Shown: piece by piece, positions 39,114 through 48,204 of the stretch
How the letters are laid out: each line of letters starts with the position of its first letter
Position numbering within the stretch: the first letter of the stretch is position 1
Assembly: GCF_011759605.1 (NCBI RefSeq)
Contig: NZ_JAAOYX010000003.1
Coordinates: 422,107 to 486,106 of the forward strand
Origin: Luteibacter sp. SG786
GTDB taxonomy: Bacteria > Pseudomonadota > Gammaproteobacteria > Xanthomonadales > Rhodanobacteraceae
Direction: 5' to 3'
Length of the DNA stretch: 64,000 nucleotides
Made by a program: the position numbers and the translations under genes
The notes under the pieces: generated by a model
Told to the model about the DNA's origin: nothing
Database searches by the model: none
What the model saw: the letters and a program-made list of their open reading frames with translations, nothing else

Positions 39114-40451
39114 ATGTCGCGCGGGGAATCGACGGGTCGTTGCGTCGTTTGGATTGGAAGACCGAGCGTTGAAGAACACTTCGGACTGATCCGTGCGGGA
39201 TGGCGCACGTTCGTCGCCGATCCCGCGAGAAACGGTGCCGAGCTTCCCGAGTGCGGCGACGACGCCATCGCGGTGGTGGACCTGCGCACGAAGGCGCAGG
39301 CTGCCGTGCGCATCCTCGACGATCTTCGTCAGAGCCATCCCGGCATGGCCTGGATCGGTCTTACCGGAGAGCAGACGAAGGCGACCGATCCGTCCATACG
39401 CAACGTGTTGCCCCACGCGTTCGAAATCATCGAAGGCCCGTCGTCGCTCGGTGCGCTGCGTCAGGCGCTGTCCCGCGTGCCTGGCGACGCCCCCATGGCC
39501 CACGACGACGATGCGCCGAGCCTGCTGACCGGGAACAGTCCCGCCATACGTGCGCTGTCGCAGAACATCCGCAAGTTCGCGCCTGTGGAACTGCCGCTGC
39601 TGATCACCGGCGAAACCGGTACGGGAAAGGAGATGGCGGCGCGCGCGCTGCACCAGCTGTCGCCGAGAAATGGAAAGCCGTTCGCGGCGATCAACTGCGG
39701 CGCATTGCCCGCGAACCTCGTGCAATCCGAACTCTTCGGGCACGAGCGCGGTGCGTTCACCGGTGCAACGGCACGGCGTATCGGCCATTTCGAATCGGCG
39801 GATGGCGGCACCGTCTTCCTCGACGAGATCGGCGACCTGCCGTTGGACGCGCAGACGAATCTCCTGCGTGTGCTGCAAGAGGGGACGATCGAGCGGATCG
39901 GGAGCTGCCAGTCGATCAAAGTGGACGTGCGCGTGCTCGCCGCGACTCACGTCGACCTGGAGAAGGCCGTGGCGCAAGGCCGCTTCCGCGAAGATCTGTT
40001 CTATCGCCTGAATGTGTTGCGGTTGCGCATGCCGCCCTTGCGTGAGCGCACGGGCGATATCGAACTGCTGGCGCAGCATTTCCTCGACGTGTTCCGGGAA
40101 AGCTACGGCACCCGGGCTCGCGCCTTCAGCACCAGCGCGCGCAAGGCACTCAACGCTTTTTCCTGGCCGGGCAACGTGCGCGAACTGATGAACCGGGTGC
40201 AGCGCGCGGCGGTGATCGCGGACGACGCGCTCATCACGCCCGACGACCTGGAGCTGAGCGCGGACAGCCCCAGCGGCGACCGGGACAGCCTGGGAAGCGC
40301 GCGCACGTCTGCCGAACGCGAGGCCATCGTGGACTGCCTGCGCGCGAGCGCGTTCAACATCAGCGAATGCGCCCGCCGCCTGCGCGTGTCCCGCGTCACG
40401 GTCTACCGTCTCTGCAAGAAGCATCAACTGGCCCTCGATCAGCTTCGATAA
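39114..40451 (+). CDS. Sigma-54-dependent activator with VpsR-like receiver domain
   Basis: 445 residues. The N-terminal 120 resemble a degenerate receiver (VpsR type); AIAVVDLRTKA keeps an Asp at the phospho-acceptor place but the surrounding acidic pocket is not evident. The AAA+ core has Walker A TGETGTGKE, the sigma-54 loop GAFTGA, and Walker B GGTVFLDEIGDLPL. The C-terminal Fis-type helix-turn-helix is NISECARRLRVSRVTVYRLC. No kinase or sigma-54 promoter is seen nearby, so it is an orphan; VpsR-like proteins in relatives sense c-di-GMP. Confidence 0.9.
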   Translation: MSRGESTGRCVVWIGRPSVEEHFGLIRAGWRTFVADPARNGAELPECGDDAIAVVDLRTKAQAAVRILDDLRQSHPGMAWIGLTGEQTKATDPSIRNVLPHAFEIIEGPSSLGALRQALSRVPGDAPMAHDDDAPSLLTGNSPAIRALSQNIRKFAPVELPLLITGETGTGKEMAARALHQLSPRNGKPFAAINCGALPANLVQSELFGHERGAFTGATARRIGHFESADGGTVFLDEIGDLPLDAQTNLLRVLQEGTIERIGSCQSIKVDVRVLAATHVDLEKAVAQGRFREDLFYRLNVLRLRMPPLRERTGDIELLAQHFLDVFRESYGTRARAFSTSARKALNAFSWPGNVRELMNRVQRAAVIADDALITPDDLELSADSPSGDRDSLGSARTSAEREAIVDCLRASAFNISECARRLRVSRVTVYRLCKKHQLALDQLR

Positions 40452-40483
40452 GGCGCCGCCTCCCACGCATGCGCGGAAAAGAA

Positions 40484-40514
40484 AACTCCCGGTCCTCTGG
40501 GAGGACCGGGAGTT
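40484..40514 (-). terminator. Strong hairpin with minus-strand T-run
   Basis: Perfect 14-bp stem AACTCCCGGTCCTC / GAGGACCGGGAGTT with TGG loop. An A-rich run AAAAGAAAA precedes it on the + strand and no T-run follows, so as an intrinsic terminator it works on the minus strand. Confidence 0.6.
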
Positions 40515-40773
40515 CCCATTCGTCGTCCGGCTTGGCAGGGTCGTCGGGCGAACGAACCACGCGGCTTCACAGGGCCTTGTTCCCAGGGGGAGCAAGCGCC
40601 GTGCCACGGGGCGCTTCTTTGATTCGCAAGGATTTTCCCCGTGCCGCTGCCGGCGGCGCCGTTCAGCCCGTGTAGCGATCTGTAACAGGACGTTGCAGGC
40701 GCGGTACATCGCATGCGTTGTCGGCACATCCCGCGCCTTAGTACGATGCCCCTCCTAACCGGAGTCGCAAGTC
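40515..40773. other. Gap upstream of the argD-like gene; possible minus-strand small RNA
   Basis: No gene. It contains the hairpin-forming segment GCGCCGTGCCACGGGGCGC near 40600 and presumably the promoter of the aminotransferase gene. Because the adjacent hairpin looks like a minus-strand terminator and no minus-strand gene exists, a small RNA could be encoded; no convincing promoter was found. Confidence 0.35.
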
Positions 40774-42024
40774 ATGTCGTCGTCGCACCCTGCCGAACCG
40801 TCCGATCTCATCGCCCTGGGCAAGCGTTACTGGCTTTCCGTCTACCGGCCGCGCGACGTCGTGCTCGACCACGGCAAGGGCGCCCGGGTGTGGGATACGG
40901 AAGGCCGCGATTACCTCGACTTCGGCGCGGGCATCGCCGTGAACGCGCTGGGCCATCAGGACCCCGACCTGGTCGATGCCCTGGTGGCACAGGCGCACAA
41001 GCTCTGGCATGCCAGCAACGTGTTCTACTCCGAGCCGCCGTTACGGCTTGCCGCCGAACTCGTGGACCACGCGCCGTTCGCAGAGCGCGTTTTCCTGTGC
41101 AATTCGGGTACGGAGGCCAACGAGGCCGCCATCAAGCTCGTGCGCAAGTGGGCCGCCTCGCAAGGCAGATCGCCCGAGCAGCGCGTGATCGTCACCTTCA
41201 CCGGTTCCTTCCACGGCCGCACTCTGGCCGCTGTCACCGCCACGGCGCAGCCGAAGTACCAGGAGGGCTACGAACCGTTGCCCGGCGGCTTCCGCTACGT
41301 GCCTTTCAACGATCCCGCGGCGCTGGAAGAGGCATTCGCGCAGGGCGGCGTGGCGGCCGTCATGCTGGAGCCCGTGCAGGGGGAGGGCGGCGTGATGCCG
41401 GCCGAGCCGGGCTTCCTCAAGAAGGTGCGGGAGCTCTGCGACGCGCATGGCGCGCTGATGGTGCTCGACGAGATCCAGTGCGGCATGGGCCGCACCGGCA
41501 CGCTGTTCGCGCACACGCATGACCACGTCACGCCGGACATCGTCACCCTCGCCAAAGCCCTGGGCGCCGGTTTCCCGATCGGCGCCATGCTGGTCGGGCC
41601 GAAGGTGGCCGACGTGATGCAGTTCGGCGCGCACGGAACGACCTTCGGCGGCAATCCGATGGCCGCCGCCGTGGCGCGCGTGGCCCTGGAGAAGATCGCC
41701 TCGCCGGCCGTGCTGCTCAACGTGGAGCGGCAGGGCAACGACATTCGTGCGGGCCTCGCGAAGATCAACCACGAACTGCACCTGTTTTCCGAGGTACGCG
41801 GCCGCGGCCTCATGATCGGCGCGGTGCTGGACACGCTGTACAAGGGGCGCGCTGGCGAGATTCTCGACCTCGCCGCCGCGCACGGCTTGCTCATCCTGCA
41901 GGCGGGGCCCGATGTGCTGCGCATCGTGCCGCCCCTGACCATTTCCGACGAGGAGACCGCGGAAGGCCTCGAGCGGCTGGCGGCCGCCCTGGCGGCGTTC
42001 GCCAGCGAAGCGAAGGTGGCCTGA
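40774..42024 (+). CDS. argD: Acetylornithine/succinylornithine-type aminotransferase
   Basis: 416 residues of fold-type I, class III PLP aminotransferase. FLCNSGTEANEAAIKL binds the cofactor phosphate, VMLEPVQGEGGV and VLDEIQCGMGRTG line the site, and the Schiff-base lysine is Lys261 in TLAKALGAGFPIGA. Closest by eye to ArgD/AstC, which act on N-acetylornithine or N-succinylornithine. No arg or ast gene is adjacent, so exact substrate is open. Followed 3 bp later by a HAD gene. Confidence 0.9.
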   Translation: MSSSHPAEPSDLIALGKRYWLSVYRPRDVVLDHGKGARVWDTEGRDYLDFGAGIAVNALGHQDPDLVDALVAQAHKLWHASNVFYSEPPLRLAAELVDHAPFAERVFLCNSGTEANEAAIKLVRKWAASQGRSPEQRVIVTFTGSFHGRTLAAVTATAQPKYQEGYEPLPGGFRYVPFNDPAALEEAFAQGGVAAVMLEPVQGEGGVMPAEPGFLKKVRELCDAHGALMVLDEIQCGMGRTGTLFAHTHDHVTPDIVTLAKALGAGFPIGAMLVGPKVADVMQFGAHGTTFGGNPMAAAVARVALEKIASPAVLLNVERQGNDIRAGLAKINHELHLFSEVRGRGLMIGAVLDTLYKGRAGEILDLAAAHGLLILQAGPDVLRIVPPLTISDEETAEGLERLAAALAAFASEAKVA

Positions 42025-42027
42025 TCC

Positions 42028-42732
42028 GTGCCGGCCAAAGACCCTATCGTTTTCCTTTTCGACGTCGACAACACACTGATCGACAATGATCGATTCAGCA
42101 CCGACCTCGCCGCGCAGCTTGAGTTGGAGCTAGGCCTGGAGGGCCCGGCCCGATACGCGGCGGTCGACACGCAGATCCGCGCCGACGTGGGGTATGCGGA
42201 CTACCTCGGCGCCCTGCAGCGTTTGCGCGGCAAGGGCGGCGATCCGGCCTACCTGCGTCTGTCGTTCTTCCTGCTCGATTACCCGTTCGACGAGCGCCGG
42301 TTCCCGGGCGTGCCCGAGACGATCGCACACCTGCGCAGCATGGGGCGCCCAGTCATCCTGTCCGACGGCGACACCGTGTTCCAGCCCCGGAAGATCCGTC
42401 GGGCGGGACTGTGGGAGGTGTTCGAAGAGGACGTGCTCATCTACGTGCACAAGGAAGACATGCTCGACGACATCCGGGCGCGCTACCCGGCGGACCACTA
42501 CGTGATGGTGGACGACAAGCCGCGCATCCTCGTCGCGATGAAGAAGCTGCTGGGCGACAAGGTGACCACGGTGTTCGTTCGCCAGGGCCACTATGCCGCC
42601 GCCGCGGGCAAGGACCTGGAAGAAACCCCGCCGGACATCACGGTGGGCGCCGTGGCGGAACTGGCGCGGATGCGCCGCGAGGATTTCCTCTGTGGGAGCC
42701 GCTATAGCGGCGAGAAGCCAACGGAGCGGTAA
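42028..42732 (+). CDS. HAD family hydrolase with REP-encoded C-terminus
   Basis: 234 residues from a GTG. HAD motif I is FLFDVDNTLI (Asp nucleophile at about residue 11), motif II SDGD, Lys in the KIRR segment, and motif IV VDDKP. The cap between I and II is alpha-helical (class C1-like). Substrate is unknown; likely a phosphatase. The final 13 residues (222-234, starting CGSRYSGEKP) and the stop are read from a REP repeat, so the ancestral C-terminus was shorter or different. Confidence 0.85.
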   Translation: MPAKDPIVFLFDVDNTLIDNDRFSTDLAAQLELELGLEGPARYAAVDTQIRADVGYADYLGALQRLRGKGGDPAYLRLSFFLLDYPFDERRFPGVPETIAHLRSMGRPVILSDGDTVFQPRKIRRAGLWEVFEEDVLIYVHKEDMLDDIRARYPADHYVMVDDKPRILVAMKKLLGDKVTTVFVRQGHYAAAAGKDLEETPPDITVGAVAELARMRREDFLCGSRYSGEKPTER

Positions 42733-42752
42733 AGCGGGGGAGTGTCACTCCC
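42691..42752. repeat. REP element, right arm eroded, coding for the HAD tail
   Basis: Left arm TGTGGGAGCCGCTATAGCGG then CGAGAAGCC matches the copy at 27.0 kb, but the right arm is degenerate up to the yraN stop. It sits between convergent genes. Confidence 0.8.
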
Positions 42753-43124
42753 TCACGCCTCGAAGGCGCCGCGGACCCACTCCATGTCGTCGCCTTCGAA
42801 TGCCAGCACGTCGAAGCGGCTGGGCCGCCGCGCGTCGTGCGGATGCCACGCCATCCACAGGTGCGCCGCGCTGATCAGCTTGCGCCGCTTGGCCATGGTC
42901 ACCGAGGCCAGCGGCCCGCCGAAGGCTCCGTCGCGGCGATAGCGGACCTCGACGAAGACGAGGGTTTCGCCGTCGCGCATCACCAGGTCGATCTCGCCAT
43001 GGCGGCAGAGGAAATTGGCCCGCACAAGCCGTAGCCCGCGCGACTCGAGGAACTCCCGCGCCTGCGCCTCGAACCGGTTGCCGGTGGCGCGGCGCGGTGT
43101 GGTTTTCTTCGTGGGTGGGGCCAT
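42753..43124 (-). CDS. yraN: YraN family (UPF0102) endonuclease-like protein
   Basis: 123 residues of the YraN family: TGNRFEAQAREFLESRG, FLCRHGEIDLVMRDGETLVFV (the nuclease-like D and E-X-K-type core ends with EVRYRR). The fold resembles Holliday-junction resolvases, but catalytic activity has not been shown for most members. Between lpoA and the HAD gene; the lpoA-yraN order is typical of gammaproteobacteria (rsmI-lpoA-yraN). Confidence 0.93.
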   Translation of the reverse strand: MAPPTKKTTPRRATGNRFEAQAREFLESRGLRLVRANFLCRHGEIDLVMRDGETLVFVEVRYRRDGAFGGPLASVTMAKRRKLISAAHLWMAWHPHDARRPSRFDVLAFEGDDMEWVRGAFEA

Positions 43125-43153
43125 GCGAACACTCCCTGTTCGCGCCCTCGGGA

Positions 43154-44953
43154 TCAGCCGCCGCCGCTCTCGACGTTCGGGGCCGTGGCGGGCGCTTCGA
43201 GTTCGAGGCTACCCGCGACCGGACGGGCCACGCCGTCGGCGAAACGCGCCCAGATGAGTACGCGGCGCACGCGTCCGAATTCGTCCGCGACCAGTTGGCC
43301 CGTGGCGCCGGGCAGGTAGCTGCCGGGATGGCCGCGCATCCAGTCGATGTACGGAACCAGGCCCCAGGCGTCCATGCCGAAGGCGAACAGGCGCCCGCTC
43401 ACGCCCTTCGTTGCCGGCAGCGCGTCGGTAAGCGAGGCACGGCGGGGCAGGCCCGACTGCGCGTCGAACAGCCACGGTGCGTCGCAGAATTCCACGCCCT
43501 CGAGGTCGCGGTCGGCCGTCGGGTCGTCGCCGCCCGCATAGACGTGCGAGGTGGCGAACACCGGAAGGGTGTTCTTCGCGAGGCGCAACTGCGGAAGGAG
43601 AAGGCGGGCCTGCTGCGGCTTCATGCTGATGAAGACGCCGCTGGTGGCCGGGTCCTGGCCCACCGGTTCGGACAGCTGCGAAGCGAAATCGATGCTGTTC
43701 GCGTCGAGCGTGACCTGGCTTGCCAGGGTACCGCCGCGCGCCTGCCACTCGGCCTTGAATGCGTTGCCCGCGCGGCGCGCGAAATCGTCGGTGGAAACGA
43801 TCAGCGTGGCGGTCCGCAAGCCGCGGTCTGCCATATGGTCGGCGGCCTGCGCGCCCTCGGTTTCGGGAAGCAGGCCGAACTCGTTGGCACCCGCCGGCGG
43901 CAGGTTTCTGTTGTCGTTCGGATAGTTCAGCGTGAGCATCGGTGCGGGAAGTGCGCCCTTCGCGAAGATGGCCGAAACGCCGTCGCGATTGAGCGGGCCG
44001 ACGACAAAGCGGGCACCCTCGGCCACGGCCTTGTCGTAGGCGGCGACGGCGTGCTGCGCATCGTTGCCGGAGTCGTACACGGCGATGTCCGGTCGCGGTG
44101 CACCCGTGTGCGCCGCTTCGAGGTAGTTCGCGAAGAACCCGTCGCGGATCGCGGCGCCCGCACCGGCTAGGGGGCCGGACAACGGGAGCAGCAGGGCGAC
44201 CTTGCCAGGCACCTTGTAACCCTCGCGGACGCCCTTGTCGCCAGTGACCGTGCCCACGGCCTGGTCGAGCACGGCGGGTGCGCGGTTCACGTTGCCGAGC
44301 TGGGCCTGCGCCTCGACGACCCAGGGCTTCATGGGATCGTTCGCCGGCAGGGAACTGCCGCGCTCGGCAAGGGGCTGCGCACCGAGGCCGGTGAGCAGGG
44401 CGAGGATTTCCTTGCGGTTCTGCTCGCGGTCGACACCGCGCAACTGGCGGTCGAGTTCGATGCGGGTCTGGGCGGCACTCCAGGGATCGCCGGCCGCCGC
44501 TTGCGCACGCGCCCGGAGTTCGGCAAGCCGCTGGTCGATCTGCGGCGACACGCGCGCGGCAGGCTTGCCGGTGAGCGACAGCGCCGTTTTCGCGTCGTTG
44601 TTCTTCAGGGCGATCTCGGCGCGCAGCGCGTCGAAGCGCAGGGCGTCTTCGCCCTCCAGGCGCGAACGGCGAATGTCGGCCACGACCGGTGCGGCGCGAT
44701 CGAGGGCGCCTTCCTGGCGGTATGCCTCGGCGGCCAGCAGCTTGTAGTAATCGCGATGGCTGCCGTCCTGGTCGGCCAGGGCGAGGTAGGCCTGGGCAGC
44801 CTGGTCGAACTGGCCTTTCGTGTAGAGGGCCTGGGCCGCCTGCGTGGCGGCGCCGGACGGCGGCGCGCCATGCTGCACGCCGCCCTGGGTTACGCAGCCG
44901 GCAAGGCCGGCGGAAAGCAGGAGGCCGAGGGTGGCCGCACGGATCGATCGCAT
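43154..44953 (-). CDS. lpoA: LpoA-like penicillin-binding protein activator, lipoprotein
   Basis: 599 residues from MRSIRAATLG, giving a lipobox LAGC at Cys20. An upstream in-frame start would precede the signal and is rejected. The N-terminal TPR-like region (QAALYTKG-type repeats) is followed by the LppC periplasmic-binding-protein-like domain from about 260 (KVALLLPLSGPLAGAG). In E. coli LpoA reaches across the periplasm to activate PBP1a. Conserved arrangement rsmI-lpoA-yraN supports the name. Confidence 0.9.
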   Translation of the reverse strand: MRSIRAATLGLLLSAGLAGCVTQGGVQHGAPPSGAATQAAQALYTKGQFDQAAQAYLALADQDGSHRDYYKLLAAEAYRQEGALDRAAPVVADIRRSRLEGEDALRFDALRAEIALKNNDAKTALSLTGKPAARVSPQIDQRLAELRARAQAAAGDPWSAAQTRIELDRQLRGVDREQNRKEILALLTGLGAQPLAERGSSLPANDPMKPWVVEAQAQLGNVNRAPAVLDQAVGTVTGDKGVREGYKVPGKVALLLPLSGPLAGAGAAIRDGFFANYLEAAHTGAPRPDIAVYDSGNDAQHAVAAYDKAVAEGARFVVGPLNRDGVSAIFAKGALPAPMLTLNYPNDNRNLPPAGANEFGLLPETEGAQAADHMADRGLRTATLIVSTDDFARRAGNAFKAEWQARGGTLASQVTLDANSIDFASQLSEPVGQDPATSGVFISMKPQQARLLLPQLRLAKNTLPVFATSHVYAGGDDPTADRDLEGVEFCDAPWLFDAQSGLPRRASLTDALPATKGVSGRLFAFGMDAWGLVPYIDWMRGHPGSYLPGATGQLVADEFGRVRRVLIWARFADGVARPVAGSLELEAPATAPNVESGGG

Positions 44954-45052
44954 CGGGTGATGTTCCTTGGCTGCACGGGCGCCTTTCGGCACCGAAACGT
45001 CCGGATCATAGCCCATCGATTCGCGAGGCCGGCGTGAGGCGGAACCCGCTTT

Positions 45053-45135
45053 GTGTGGGAGCCGCTTCAGCGGCGATGAGTGCTCGCCTCAGGCTTGCCC
45101 GCTGCCGCGGGATCGCCGCTGAAGCGGCTCCCACA
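45053..45135. repeat. REPIN element between lpoA and rsmI
   Basis: Complete and canonical: TGTGGGAGCCGCTTCAGCGG then CGAT, and the exact inverse. Spacer contains GCCCGCTGCCGCGGGATCG. Confidence 0.9.
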
Positions 45136-45149
45136 TGAGTCGGGCCGTC

Positions 45150-45977
45150 TCAGGCGCCATAGAGCGCCTTGCGTGGCGCCCCGGTGATCGCCGCCGCGAG
45201 CTTCGCCGCTTTGGCGGGCGGCAGTTCGTCCTTGAGGATGGCAAAGACGCGCAGCCCTTCGGCGAGGCGCTCGTCTTCCCCGGCTTCCCTTCCGGCGACC
45301 ATCACCACGAACTCGCCCTTCTGCTGGTTGGGATCGTCGGCCACCGTGCCGGCCAGCGCTTCGAGGGTGCCATCGAGCACGGTCTCGAACATCTTGGTGA
45401 GTTCCCGTGCGACGACGGCCTCGCGATCGGCGCCGAAGGTATCGCGCATGTCCTGGAGCGATTCCAGGATGCGATGCGACGACTCGTAGAAGATGAGCGT
45501 GCGCGCTTCGCCCGCCAGTTCGCCCAGCCGCGCCCGGCGCGCTCCGGGCTTCGCGGGTAGGAAGCCTTCGAAGACGAACCGGTCGCTGGGCAGGCCGGCG
45601 ACGGAGAGCGCCGCGACCACGGCGCTGGGACCGGGCACGGGACTCACCCGGAGGCCGGCGGCGCGCGCCGCCCGGACGAGCCGGAAGCCGGGGTCGCTGA
45701 TCAGCGGAGTGCCCGCATCGGATACGAGCGCGACGTCGTCGCCGCCGCGCAGGCGCTCCACGAGGCCATCGACCGCGGTGCGCTCGTTGTGGTCGTGCAG
45801 CGCCACCAGTGGCGTGTCGATGCCAAGGTGCTGGAGGAGAGGACGCGTATGCCGGGTGTCTTCCGCGGCGATTACTTTCACCCGCCGCAAGGTCTCGACG
45901 GCGCGCGCACCGATGTCGTCGCGATGCCCGATGGGGGTGGCGACGACATGGAGGATGCCGGGACGGGTGTTGGGCAT
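45150..45977 (-). CDS. rsmI: 16S rRNA (cytidine1402-2'-O)-methyltransferase RsmI
   Basis: 275 residues from MPNTRPGILHVVATPIG, the usual start; the extended frame upstream would run into rnpB. SAM-fold (tetrapyrrole methylase type) landmarks: VVATPIGHRDDI, AAEDTRHTRPLL, VSDAGTPLISDPG, and VPGPSAVVAALSVAGLP, then FEGFLP. It methylates C1402 of 16S rRNA, next to rsmH, the m4 enzyme for the same base, 1.3 kb away. Divergent from rnpB. Confidence 0.96.
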   Translation of the reverse strand: MPNTRPGILHVVATPIGHRDDIGARAVETLRRVKVIAAEDTRHTRPLLQHLGIDTPLVALHDHNERTAVDGLVERLRGGDDVALVSDAGTPLISDPGFRLVRAARAAGLRVSPVPGPSAVVAALSVAGLPSDRFVFEGFLPAKPGARRARLGELAGEARTLIFYESSHRILESLQDMRDTFGADREAVVARELTKMFETVLDGTLEALAGTVADDPNQQKGEFVVMVAGREAGEDERLAEGLRVFAILKDELPPAKAAKLAAAITGAPRKALYGA

Positions 45978-46025
45978 GGGGTCGGGGATTTTCGGGGCGG
46001 GGGTGGGGATTGTAGGGGATGGGGC

Positions 46026-46031
46026 TATACT
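46026..46031 (+). promoter_or_regulatory. -10 element of the rnpB promoter
   Basis: TATACT lies 7 bp before the first base of the rnpB stem. No clear -35; ATTGTAG is 10 bp upstream, too near for a standard promoter. Confidence 0.5.
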
Positions 46032-46038
46032 TCCCCAT

Positions 46039-46400
<362 letters not shown>

Positions 46401-46418
46401 TTTTTCTTCTGCAAAGCA

Positions 46419-46454
46419 CCGCGGCGTCCCGTTTCCGGGGCGCCGCGGCTTTTG
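46419..46454 (+). terminator. Terminator after rnpB
   Basis: A 13-bp stem CCGCGGCGTCCCG / CGGGGCGCCGCGG (one U-G pair in the + strand RNA), TTTC loop, followed by CTTTTG. Confidence 0.75.
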
Positions 46455-46540
46455 TGTAGGAGCCGCCATGGCGGCCAGAGCTGCTTGCCTCGCGGCTTCC
46501 TCGTTCCGTCGGCTCCTCGCCGCCATGGCGGCTCCCGCAG
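46453..46540. repeat. REPIN element downstream of rnpB
   Basis: TGTAGGAGCCGCCATGGCGG on the left and CCGCCATGGCGGCTCC then CGCAG on the right, a variant of the GGAGCCGC arm. Confidence 0.8.
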
Positions 46541-46709
46541 TCGCCTGCGAATGAATGCCGATTCAGTCCCAGGCGTTTTCGTACCGCTGAAAACACGAAG
46601 TCCGTCGCAAAAACTCCCCACGATTCAATCACCTTCCACCAGTTCCTCAGAAATGGCTGGAAATAGTGATCAAGCTGTCCTTTCTCTTTGATTCACAAGA
46701 AAAATTTCC

Positions 46710-46738
46710 TTGACAGTCTCAGGGCGCGAGACTATCGT
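46710..46738 (+). promoter_or_regulatory. Promoter of mraZ and the dcw cluster
   Basis: TTGACA and TATCGT separated by 17 bp, preceded by an A/T-rich AAAAATTT stretch resembling an UP element. The -10 abuts the first MraZ box. Confidence 0.72.
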
Positions 46739-46771
46739 GGGCCCCGGTGAGAAATCGTGGGATTTGGTGGG
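46738..46771 (+). promoter_or_regulatory. MraZ-box array
   Basis: TGGG, TGAG, TGGG and TGGG begin at 46738, 46748, 46758 and 46768, exactly 10 bp apart, the direct-repeat pattern to which MraZ binds. They lie between the -10 and the start codon, fitting autorepression. Confidence 0.75.
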
Positions 46772-46784
46772 GCAACCAGCAGAC

Positions 46785-47231
46785 ATGTTCCAAGGCGAGA
46801 CAGCCATCACGGTCGACGACAAGGGTCGTCTGACGATCCCGACTTCGTATCGGGACGCCGTGGCTGACGCCTGCAAGAACCGTTTGGTGGTCACCTACAA
46901 CCCCTTCGAAACCGGGTGCCTCTGGATCTTTCCGTACGCGGAATGGGAACAGGTTCGCGACCAGGTCAACGCGCTTCCGAGCGTCAAGGCCGTCCACCGT
47001 GCCTTGCAGATGAAGCTGGTGGGCGCGGCGGCCATCGTCGAACCCGACGGGGCCGCGCGCATCCTCCTGCCGGCCAGTCAGCGCGCGGCTGCCGGGATAG
47101 AAAAGAAAGCCGTCCTCCTGGGTATGGGCAACAAGTTCGAGCTTTGGAGCGAACAGGCCCACCTCGCGAAGATCCGCCAGACGATCGGCGAGGACGAGAT
47201 CAGCGACGACATGGCGGAACTGCGGTTGTGA
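46785..47231 (+). CDS. mraZ: Transcriptional regulator MraZ
   Basis: 148 residues beginning [19 protein letters not shown], the start of the AbrB-like fold; upstream in-frame codons lie inside the promoter and operator, so this ATG is right. Two SpoVT/AbrB-like repeats are seen ([10 protein letters not shown] and [10 protein letters not shown]). MraZ forms a ring that binds direct repeats before the dcw cluster and represses it. Confidence 0.96.
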   Translation: MFQGETAITVDDKGRLTIPTSYRDAVADACKNRLVVTYNPFETGCLWIFPYAEWEQVRDQVNALPSVKAVHRALQMKLVGAAAIVEPDGAARILLPASQRAAAGIEKKAVLLGMGNKFELWSEQAHLAKIRQTIGEDEISDDMAELRL

Positions 47232-47256
47232 CGACGAACTAATTCAGAGGTTTTCG

Positions 47257-48204
47257 GTGGAACGGGAGCGGGATGTGGCGATGGCGGGGCGCGATGCGCA
47301 CATCCCTGTGATGCTCGACGAAGTGTTGGAGGGCCTCGCCTTGCGCGAGAACGGGCGCTACCTCGATGGGACTTTCGGCCGCGGCGGGCATGCGCGGGCG
47401 ATCCTTGCCCGCCTTTCAGCCGAAGGTCGCCTGTTCCTCATGGATCGCGATCCCACGGCCATTGCCGTCGCCGAAGCGGGCCTCGCCACCGATCCGCGCG
47501 TGTCGCTGCGCCACGACAACTTCGCCACCATGGGCGAATGGGCCGCCCTCGAAGGTGGCCTCGACGGCATCCTGCTCGATCTGGGCGTGTCCTCGCCGCA
47601 GCTGGATGACGCTAGCCGCGGTTTCAGCTTCATGGCCGATGCGCCGCTCGATATGCGCATGGACACCACGCGCGGCATCAGTGCCGCCGATTTTCTCGCC
47701 GAGGCCGACGAGGCGGACATCGCCGACGTGCTCTGGACCTTCGGTGAAGAGCGCTTCAGCCGCCGCATTGCCAAGGCCATCGTGGAGCGCCGTGCCACCG
47801 CGCCCATCCTGCGTACCGGCGAACTCGCCGAGCTGGTCGCCCGTTGCGTGGGCCGCCGCGAACCGGGCAAGAATCCCGCCACCCGCACCTTCCAGGCCCT
47901 GCGCATCCGCGTGAACGCCGAACTGGAATCCGTGGAGCGCGGCCTCGCTGCCGCCCTGGAATTGCTCAAGGTGGGCGGCCGCCTCGCCGTGATCAGCTTC
48001 CACTCGCTGGAAGACCGCACCGTCAAGCAGTTCATCCGCGGTCACGAAGGCCGTGTGCAAGGCAGCCGGCGCGCGCCGCCGGCGGAAGCCAAGGCCGCCC
48101 GTCTCAAGCCGGTCGGCAAGGCGATCTTTCCTTCCGATGCGGAAGTGGCGCGGAATCCCCGCGCGCGCTCGGCCGTGCTGCGCATCGCGGAGAAGGTCGC
48201 ATGA
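47257..48204 (+). CDS. rsmH: 16S rRNA (cytosine1402-N4)-methyltransferase RsmH
   Basis: 315 residues from GTG, with CAGAGG 6 bp upstream; an ATG eight codons on is the alternative. HIPVMLDEVLEGL opens the SAM domain, GTFGRGGHARAIL is motif I, and LDLGVSSPQLDDASRGFSF and NPATRTFQALRIRVN complete the signature. It methylates N4 of C1402, the same base handled by rsmI. Its stop overlaps ftsL. Confidence 0.96.
   Translation: MERERDVAMAGRDAHIPVMLDEVLEGLALRENGRYLDGTFGRGGHARAILARLSAEGRLFLMDRDPTAIAVAEAGLATDPRVSLRHDNFATMGEWAALEGGLDGILLDLGVSSPQLDDASRGFSFMADAPLDMRMDTTRGISAADFLAEADEADIADVLWTFGEERFSRRIAKAIVERRATAPILRTGELAELVARCVGRREPGKNPATRTFQALRIRVNAELESVERGLAAALELLKVGGRLAVISFHSLEDRTVKQFIRGHEGRVQGSRRAPPAEAKAARLKPVGKAIFPSDAEVARNPRARSAVLRIAEKVA

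Noticed and set aside
46710-46784. Longer MraZ start
   Set aside because: The extra codons cover the promoter and operator repeats, which cannot be both upstream regulatory DNA and N-terminal coding sequence here.
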